Positions 21,579-26,623 of a stretch of 26,623 bases of DNA are shown in pieces. Every line of letters begins with the position of its first letter. Position 1 is the stretch's first letter. Under the pieces are notes generated by a model. That model saw nothing but the letters and a program-made list of their open reading frames with translations. It ran no database searches and was not told where the DNA came from. The DNA is from Flavobacterium psychrophilum (lineage in GTDB: Bacteria > Bacteroidota > Bacteroidia > Flavobacteriales > Flavobacteriaceae), in the NCBI GenBank assembly GCA_945872245.1, contig CAMBZB010000029.1, positions 1 through 26,623 of the forward strand, read 5' to 3'. The position numbers and the translations under genes are program-made.

Positions 21579-22700
21579 TTACGAAAACATGTCTTTTACT
21601 TTCTCGAAAAACGACTTATCGCTTTTTTCTGGATTTGGAATAAAATTCTCATCGGTAAGATTCTTTTCAAAAAACTGTTTTTGTTCTTTGCTAAGTGTTT
21701 TTGGCGTCCAAACATTAACATGAACTAGCAAATCTCCAGTCCCATATCCGTTAATGCTAGGAATTCCTTTCCCTTTCAATCTTAGAATTTTACCAGATTG
21801 AATTCCTTCTTCCAGTTTTATTCTCACTTTTCCGTTTACGGCCTCAATATCTTTTGATATTCCAAGAACTGCTTCAGAAATACTTACATACAAATCATAA
21901 TGCAAATTTTCGCCCTCGCGTTTCAAAAATTCATGTTCGATTTCCTCGATAGCCACGATTAAATCTCCGGGCACACTGTTACCGGGTGCATCATTTCCTT
22001 TGTTGGATACTTTTAGCTGCATTCCATCAACAACGCCAGCTGGAATTTTTATAGAAACTGTTTCGTCTTCCAGAATCATACCCTGAGAATCAGCCTCTGA
22101 AGGTTTTTTGTCTAACAGCTGCCCGGAACCACCACAAGTAGGACACGTTGATGCTGATTGCATACGTCCCAAAATAGTGTTGGTCACACGCATTACTTGC
22201 CCTTGACCGTTACAGGTAGAACAGGTTTTGTAAGATACACCTGGCGCTTGAACTTTCCGTTTTACTTTTACTTTTTTCTCGACACCATTGGCAATTTCTT
22301 CCAAGGTTAGCTTAACTTTAATGCGAAGATTACTTCCCTTCACTCGACGTGAACCGCCACCTCCTCCATTAAATCCACCGCCACCTCCAAAAGCGCTTCC
22401 GAAAATATCTCCAAATTGACTGAATATGTCGTCCATATTCATACCTCCATGATGACCGCCTCCAAAACCTCCTGAACCATCAAAAGCCTGATGGCCATAT
22501 TGATCGTATTTGGCTTTTTTGTTAGAGTCACTCAAGACTTCGTATGCTTCAGCAGCTAATTTGAATTTTTCTTCGGCAGCCGTATCACCTGGATTCTTAT
22601 CCGGGTGGAATTCGAGCGCTTTTTTTCTGTATGCTTTTTTTATTTCGGCAGCATCTGCATTTTTGGTAATGCCCAGTATTTCGTAAAAATCTTTTTTCAT
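21579..22700 (-). CDS. dnaJ: Chaperone DnaJ with a reduced zinc region
   Basis: This 373-residue type I J-protein has a J domain (1-70) with H32PD34, a Gly/Phe-rich linker (about 74-117), a zinc region and two substrate-binding beta domains. It stimulates DnaK ATP hydrolysis and delivers unfolded clients. Only two CxxCxGxG repeats are present (C160/C163 and C186/C189) against four in E. coli DnaJ. By spacing they correspond to repeats II and III, which form zinc centre 2. Repeat I is deleted and the place of repeat IV reads DKKPSEADSQG with no cysteine, so zinc centre 1 is gone. Published work on E. coli links centre 2 to cooperation with DnaK and centre 1 to independent substrate holding. 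The gene follows grpE by 41 bp in the same operon. Confidence 0.96.
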   Translation of the reverse strand: MKKDFYEILGITKNADAAEIKKAYRKKALEFHPDKNPGDTAAEEKFKLAAEAYEVLSDSNKKAKYDQYGHQAFDGSGGFGGGHHGGMNMDDIFSQFGDIFGSAFGGGGGFNGGGGGSRRVKGSNLRIKVKLTLEEIANGVEKKVKVKRKVQAPGVSYKTCSTCNGQGQVMRVTNTILGRMQSASTCPTCGGSGQLLDKKPSEADSQGMILEDETVSIKIPAGVVDGMQLKVSNKGNDAPGNSVPGDLIVAIEEIEHEFLKREGENLHYDLYVSISEAVLGISKDIEAVNGKVRIKLEEGIQSGKILRLKGKGIPSINGYGTGDLLVHVNVWTPKTLSKEQKQFFEKNLTDENFIPNPEKSDKSFFEKVKDMFS

Positions 22701-22741
22701 TTATGTTTTTTTGTATGTTATAGGCGCAATAAATCCCGTCT

Positions 22742-23335
22742 CTACTGTCCAATAACTACTTTTGGAAAACGAATAATTTTATCACCCAGTTTGTATCCTT
22801 TTTCTATTACATCAACAATTTTCCCTTTCAACTTGGGAGCGGGAATTTGAGTTATTGCTTCGGAAAAATCAGCATTAAAAACATCACCAACTTTTATTTC
22901 TACTTCTTCCAAGCCTTTTGAAACAAGCGTACTTTTGAGTTTTTCTTGAATAAGTTCAACCCCTTGGATTAACACATTATCATCGGTTTTTTTGATTTCA
23001 GCCAATGCTCTGTCAAAGTCATCTAAAACAGGAAGTAAAGCTAGCAATACATCCTGGTTTGCCGTTTTGAATAATTCAATGCGTTCTTTAGCAGTTCTTC
23101 GTTTGAAATTTTCAAATTCGGCAAATAAACGCAAAAATTTATCTCTTTCAGAAGCCAAGTCTTGGGACAATTGCTCTTCCCTTGTTATTTCCTCTACTCG
23201 TTCTTCGATTGCTGCATCTAAAACATCGGAATCTTTCTCATTGTTTTCAATTGAGGTTTGATCAACAATTTCATCATTAAGCGGGTTTTCTGTCGTCATT
23301 CTTATATTATTTTTAAAAAAATTCTTAAACTTCAT
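22742..23335 (-). CDS. grpE: Nucleotide exchange factor GrpE
   Basis: From the ATG at 23335 the protein has 197 residues. It has an acidic N-terminal part, a long coiled-coil helix (about 50-95; DKFLRLFAEFENFKRRTAKERIEL) and the C-terminal beta domain with the family signature around VGDVFNADFSEAI...GYKLGDKIIRFPKVVIGQ. GrpE releases ADP from DnaK and resets the DnaK-DnaJ cycle. The frame is open to 23380, but the promoter -7 element (23357-23364) lies inside that extension, so 23335 is preferred; 23299 (MTTENPL) is another option. The operon partner is dnaJ. dnaK is not in this window. Confidence 0.95.
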   Translation of the reverse strand: MKFKNFFKNNIRMTTENPLNDEIVDQTSIENNEKDSDVLDAAIEERVEEITREEQLSQDLASERDKFLRLFAEFENFKRRTAKERIELFKTANQDVLLALLPVLDDFDRALAEIKKTDDNVLIQGVELIQEKLKSTLVSKGLEEVEIKVGDVFNADFSEAITQIPAPKLKGKIVDVIEKGYKLGDKIIRFPKVVIGQ

Positions 23336-23356
23336 TTTTGATATTTCTATGGATTG

Positions 23357-23392
23357 CAAAAGTACTGCCAAATCTTTCAATTTGTCAAATTG
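23357..23392 (-). promoter_or_regulatory. grpE-dnaJ promoter with overlapping palindrome
   Basis: Minus strand TACTTTTG (23357-23364) is a perfect -7 element, with TTTG (complement of 23386-23389) 21 bp upstream. The -33 TTTG lies inside a perfect 7-1-7 palindrome, CAATTTG-T-CAAATTG (23378-23392). This could be a repressor operator. It does not match CIRCE (TTAGCACTC-N9-GAGTGCTAA). Confidence 0.6.
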
Positions 23393-23604
23393 TCACCCCA
23401 TAAAAAGCAAAAATTCATATCTCTTTTTATAGAAATCAAAAAACAGCTTTCTCATTCGATTAAAAATTTAATATAATTTTAAGACTAAGATAATATAGTT
23501 TACATAGATTTGTAAAGATTAAATCCTAGATTAGATTTTTAAAATAAACTTAAGGTTAGCTTCTAGGCTTTTAAATAATTATTAATTCACTTTACCTTAT
23601 ATTT

Positions 23605-23639
23605 AAAAAAAGCTTCGTTTTAAAAACGGAGCTTTTTTT
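23605..23639. terminator. Terminator after the DUF4442 gene
   Basis: A stem built on AAGCTTCGTTT / AAACGGAGCTT (23610-23620 with 23624-23634, one T-G wobble), with A and T tracts on both sides, lies about 20 bp past the minus-strand stop codon. It is symmetrical enough to work on both strands. Confidence 0.85.
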
Positions 23640-23660
23640 GTTTTTACTAAGTTTTCAAAT

Positions 23661-24134
23661 CTATCCTTTTGGGGTTTTACCCAATTTTACCCTGACACTC
23701 CATTCAAAATCCATATCGGATACTTGTTCGCCATTTTCGTTTGTACCAATAGATTTCATCCAAAAACTTTGCCCTTCACCATTTGCAATGGCTACCTGGA
23801 TGGCTTGTTCTGCCAAAAAACCATCATTACACACAAAAGTTATCCTTCCTGTTGCCTTCTTGCTAAAGTTTCCTTTATTATTAGCTACCAACATGGATAT
23901 TTTTTGTCCGCTTTTGTGAATTTGTTGCATAAGTAAAGCCCCTGTTGCCAGTTCGGCTGCCATTCCTTGCACCGCCCAATACATGGAGTTAAATGGGTTT
24001 TTGTTGATCCAGCGATGCTTTACCGTTACCACGCATTTGTTCTCGTCAAATTCTTTTACCCGAACACCACATATAAAAGCTGACGGCAATTTAAAGAACA
24101 CAAATTTATTAAGATTCGATACCGAAATTTTCAT
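23661..24134 (-). CDS. DUF4442 hotdog-fold protein (thioesterase-like)
   Basis: This 157-residue protein has the DUF4442 pattern: an N-terminal helix, a beta strand, then HRWINKNPFNSMYWAVQGMAAELATGAL (about 40-67), where the long central helix of a hotdog fold would lie, and further strands (ISMLVANNKGNFSKKATGRITFVC). Members are related to PaaI-type acyl-CoA thioesterases, though DUF4442 itself is uncharacterised as far as I know. The usual thioesterase acidic residue may be E61 in the AAELATGA helix, but this is inference. It is cytoplasmic and monocistronic, ends at the terminator 23605-23639, and diverges from the PadR-PspC operon. Confidence 0.82.
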   Translation of the reverse strand: MKISVSNLNKFVFFKLPSAFICGVRVKEFDENKCVVTVKHRWINKNPFNSMYWAVQGMAAELATGALLMQQIHKSGQKISMLVANNKGNFSKKATGRITFVCNDGFLAEQAIQVAIANGEGQSFWMKSIGTNENGEQVSDMDFEWSVRVKLGKTPKG

Positions 24135-24510
24135 TAGTAATGATTTAGTTCCTGTAAAAATAATAAAAATCGGTTCAAAAATCTATTGTACTACCCATTT
24201 GATCAAAATATACTAAATCCAAGTATTCTAAGGACTTTCCAACAAAAACACATAATTATTCCAAAATCAATATGTTAATTTTTTATTAATATTAATTACT
24301 ATGCTATACACAATACCTTCTTTTAGATATATATTTGCATAAGATATTACCATGTACTATTATATCATGAAAACAACTAACGAAAAAAATCTGGCCACAT
24401 TTACGCATCCTTAAAAGCATCAAACGGCGAAAAATAAAAAATACCCATTGACAATTCCTTTTATTAAATAAAAATTGATTGTTCATTCACCAAAAAAATA
24501 AAAAAGAATC
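24135..24510. other. Divergent intergenic region with the PadR-PspC promoter element
   Basis: No credible gene lies here; a 60-codon minus-strand frame (24304-24486) has no family resemblance and covers the leader of the padR gene. TATATTTG at 24330-24337 is a perfect plus-strand -7 element without a clear -33 partner. If used, it gives a leader of about 165 bases before the PadR ATG at 24511. The leader contains a short frame (24352-24414, 20 codons). Confidence 0.5.
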
Positions 24511-24840
24511 ATGAACATTGAAAACACAAAAGCCCAAATGCGAAAAGGTGTTCTCGAATTTTGTATCTTATCTGTATTAAAAGACAAAGAGGCATATACT
24601 TCGGAAATATTGGACACTTTGAAAAACGCAAAATTACTAGTGGTGGAGGGAACGGTTTATCCGTTGCTCACCCGATTAAAAAACGATGGATTACTCAACT
24701 ATCGTTGGGAAGAATCACTATCTGGTCCTCCAAGGAAATATTATGCCCTTACTGAAATAGGACAGACATTTTTAAATGAATTAAATGGCACTTGGACAGA
24801 ATTATCTGGTGCCGTAAACTTAATCACCAAACAAAAATAA
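24511..24840 (+). CDS. PadR-family transcriptional regulator
   Basis: This 109-residue protein has a PadR winged helix: helix 1 at MRKGVLEFCILSVLKDKEAYTSEIL (10-34), recognition helix EGTVYPLLTRLKNDGLL (46-62), and wing GPPRKYYALTEIG (72-84). It has a short C-terminal helix for dimerisation and so belongs to the short subfamily-2 type. PadR proteins normally repress their own operon and are released by a ligand or a partner. The next gene, a PspC-domain membrane protein, begins 5 bp after the stop, so the two are surely co-transcribed. Paired PadR and membrane-sensor genes are common in Bacteroidota and Firmicutes, which makes the membrane protein the likely partner or target. Confidence 0.93.
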   Translation: MNIENTKAQMRKGVLEFCILSVLKDKEAYTSEILDTLKNAKLLVVEGTVYPLLTRLKNDGLLNYRWEESLSGPPRKYYALTEIGQTFLNELNGTWTELSGAVNLITKQK

Positions 24841-24845
24841 TAGTC

Positions 24846-26501
24846 ATGAACAAAACTGTAAACATAAACCTAGGCGGAATGTTCTTCCATATAGATGAAG
24901 ATGCATACCAAAAATTGACGCGCTATTTTGATGCTATAAAACGCTCTTTATCCAATTCAACAGGGCAAGATGAAATCATCAAAGACATTGAAATGCGTGT
25001 TTCGGAATTATTGACTGAAAAACAAAAAACTGAAAAACATGTCGTGGGCTTAAAAGACGTTGACGAAGTCATAGCAATTATGGGTCAACCAGAAGATTAT
25101 AAAATCGACGATGAAAGTCCTGAAAGTAACTCATCTGATTTTTCTTCCCCAAAAACAAGAAAACTATACAGAGATACCGAAAACGGAATGATTGGTGGGG
25201 TACTTGCTGGCTTGGGTCATTATTTTGGAATAGACAAAGCTTGGCTACGAGTAATTCTTTTGATATTGTTTTTTGCTTGGGGAATCGGTTTCATGGCATA
25301 TATCATTCTATGGATTGTAATGCCCGAAGCCAAAAGCACTGCCGAAAAATTAGAAATGACCGGAGAACCAGTAACTATTTCGAATATCGAAAAAAAGGTT
25401 CGTGAAGAATTTGAAAATGTTTCGGATAAACTGAAAAAAATGGATTATGACAAATTCGGAAATCAGGTGAAATCAGGTGCTGAAAAAGTCGGGAGCAATT
25501 TTGGAAATTTTATAATAGTAGTACTGAGGGCCTTCTCAAAATTTATAGGAGTGTTATTGATAATGACCGGTCTATTTATTTTAGCCGCTTTATTCATAGG
25601 AGTTTTCACTTTAGGCTCGTCTTCCTTTATCGATGTTCCTTGGCAAGATTTTATTGAAGCCGGAAATTTCACTGATTATCCAGTTTGGACATTTGGATTA
25701 TTAATGTTTTTCGCAGTTGGAATTCCATTTTTCTTCCTGACAGTATTAGGATTCAAATTGCTGTCTCCAAATATAAAATCTATTGGAAATATTGCAAAAT
25801 ACACCTTGCTGGCCATCTGGTTAATAGCAGTTGCAATAGCTATTTCTATCGGGATAAAACAAGCAACAGCCTTTGCCGTTGATGGAAGATTAGTAAACAA
25901 TGAAATGGTTAATCTAACCCCTACTGATACTCTTTTTATCAAATTCAAGCACAATGATTATTATGCCAAAAACATTGACGAGCGAAACGATTTTAAAATC
26001 ACCCAAGATTCTTCAGGCACAGATGTCATCTATTCAAATGATGTACTTTTTAAAATAGCAGCGACTGATGAAAAAACACCCTACCTCAAAATCGAAAAAG
26101 AGGCAAAAGGAAAGACATTAATCGAAGCAAAAAAGAGAGCCGAGAAAATTAAATATAATTATGTAATTCAAGGAAACCGAATCATTTTGAACAATTACTT
26201 ATTGACGGATTTAAAAGAGAAATTCGGAGGTCAAGAAATTAAAATTACTTTATTTTTACCAAAAGGAATCTTGTTCAAAGTAGACAAATCATTGGAAAAT
26301 TATGATCATACTGATAGTGACTATTTTTTATGGAATCCTGATTTCACAGACGCCGTGTATAAAGTCGGAAGTGATAAAATAAAATGCTTGAATTGCCCGA
26401 AGGAGGCAAACGATAACAGTGAAATGGAGAACAAAGAAGAAAACGATAGCATAGTTACAACAACGGTAAGCGTAAACGGAAAAGTGATCCCGATTAATTA
26501 A
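24846..26501 (+). CDS. PspC-domain membrane protein partnered with PadR
   Basis: I start at ATG 24846 (MNKTVNINLGGMFFHID); a longer frame begins inside padR. The protein has 551 residues. Residues 1-90 are a soluble helical domain that resembles the HAAS/DUF1700-type modules found next to PadR regulators (YQKLTRYFDAIKRSL ... IMGQPEDY). Residues about 104-164 are a PspC domain with KLYRDTENGMIGGVLAGLGHYF and a membrane helix. Three more hydrophobic stretches follow at about 221-254, 280-305 and 317-340. The last 210 residues are beta-rich and probably extracytoplasmic, ending with a CLNCPKE segment and an acidic stretch. PspC-type proteins sense membrane stress. Here an inner-membrane sensor that controls PadR is inferred, not shown. 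Confidence 0.85.
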   Translation: MNKTVNINLGGMFFHIDEDAYQKLTRYFDAIKRSLSNSTGQDEIIKDIEMRVSELLTEKQKTEKHVVGLKDVDEVIAIMGQPEDYKIDDESPESNSSDFSSPKTRKLYRDTENGMIGGVLAGLGHYFGIDKAWLRVILLILFFAWGIGFMAYIILWIVMPEAKSTAEKLEMTGEPVTISNIEKKVREEFENVSDKLKKMDYDKFGNQVKSGAEKVGSNFGNFIIVVLRAFSKFIGVLLIMTGLFILAALFIGVFTLGSSSFIDVPWQDFIEAGNFTDYPVWTFGLLMFFAVGIPFFFLTVLGFKLLSPNIKSIGNIAKYTLLAIWLIAVAIAISIGIKQATAFAVDGRLVNNEMVNLTPTDTLFIKFKHNDYYAKNIDERNDFKITQDSSGTDVIYSNDVLFKIAATDEKTPYLKIEKEAKGKTLIEAKKRAEKIKYNYVIQGNRIILNNYLLTDLKEKFGGQEIKITLFLPKGILFKVDKSLENYDHTDSDYFLWNPDFTDAVYKVGSDKIKCLNCPKEANDNSEMENKEENDSIVTTTVSVNGKVIPIN

Positions 26502-26548
26502 ATTGAGGCTAAAAAAGAAAGTTAATACTGCCATTTAGCAAAAACCAG

Positions 26549-26580
26549 AAAAATCATTCATCAAAAGTGGATGATTTTTT
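26549..26580 (+). terminator. Terminator of the PadR-PspC operon
   Basis: AAATCATTCA (26551-26560) pairs with TGGATGATTT (26568-26577) with one T-G wobble and a 7-base loop, followed by a T-run. It lies 48 bp past the stop codon. Confidence 0.85.
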
Positions 26581-26623
26581 TATATTTGTAAACTACTTAA
26601 TTATAAAAAATAAAATGAAAAAA
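26581..26623 (+). promoter_or_regulatory. Promoter -7 element and first codons of a gene cut by the window end
   Basis: TATATTTG (26581-26588) is a perfect -7 element. An ATG at 26615 follows 26 bp later and the window ends after three codons (Met-Lys-Lys). A lysine-rich start would fit a signal peptide, but too little is visible to say what the gene is. Confidence 0.45.

Noticed and set aside
24304..24486. Minus-strand 60-codon frame in the PadR upstream gap
   Set aside because: No recognisable family, no promoter on that strand, and it covers the probable leader of the padR gene.

Overview
The window is chromosomal DNA from a member of the Bacteroidota, most likely a Flavobacterium or close relative. 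Supporting signs are AT-rich DNA, recurrent TAnnTTTG promoter -7 elements (some with a TTG or TTTG about 19-21 bp upstream), a type IX secretion tail on one exported protein, a CarB that ends at 950 residues, and gene neighbourhoods such as grpE-dnaJ followed by an ABC exporter and a sigma-54 type response regulator. No phage, transposon, CRISPR, rRNA or tRNA was found.

Positions 1-4477, all minus strand: a carotenoid operon read in the order MerR/B12-domain regulator, crtI, crtB, crtZ, crtYcd. The last gene runs off the left edge. The enzymes account for phytoene to lycopene to beta-carotene to zeaxanthin from two GGPP; no GGPP synthase is in the window. The regulator keeps the B12-ligand and adenosyl-capping motifs of the CarH/LitR photoreceptor family, so light- and B12-dependent pigment control is a reasonable hypothesis.

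Positions 4509-10184, minus strand: an exported CotH-fold protein with a lamin-tail domain and a type IX sorting tail, a 400-bp gene-poor gap holding a perfect 9-3-9 palindrome, carB, and rpmH (53 codons). A TPR membrane protein reads the other way from a face-to-face promoter pair (10257-10328). Positions 10952-12757 hold an alpha/beta hydrolase diverging from a pirin-GNAT pair.

Positions 12812-17818, minus strand: an exported protein with an EF-hand-like loop and three 24-residue tandem repeats, an ABC-F ATPase, a Cof-type HAD phosphatase followed by a dispersed-repeat-like inverted repeat, a DUF2007-like small protein, and a DEAD-box-like protein that has only the first RecA domain. Positions 17915-23392, minus strand: grpE-dnaJ, then an ABC-2 exporter (ATPase and permease) and a sigma-54-type response regulator with no DNA-binding domain. 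dnaJ keeps only two of the four usual zinc motifs.

Positions 23661-26623: a DUF4442 hotdog protein on the minus strand, then a plus-strand PadR regulator immediately followed by a PspC-domain membrane protein, a terminator, and the promoter and first three codons of another gene at the right edge.

Most content is ordinary core and housekeeping sequence. The more unusual points are the CarH-like regulator, the half-helicase, the HTH-less and GAFTSA-bearing response regulator, the reduced zinc region of DnaJ, the PadR-PspC pair and several unexplained palindromes.
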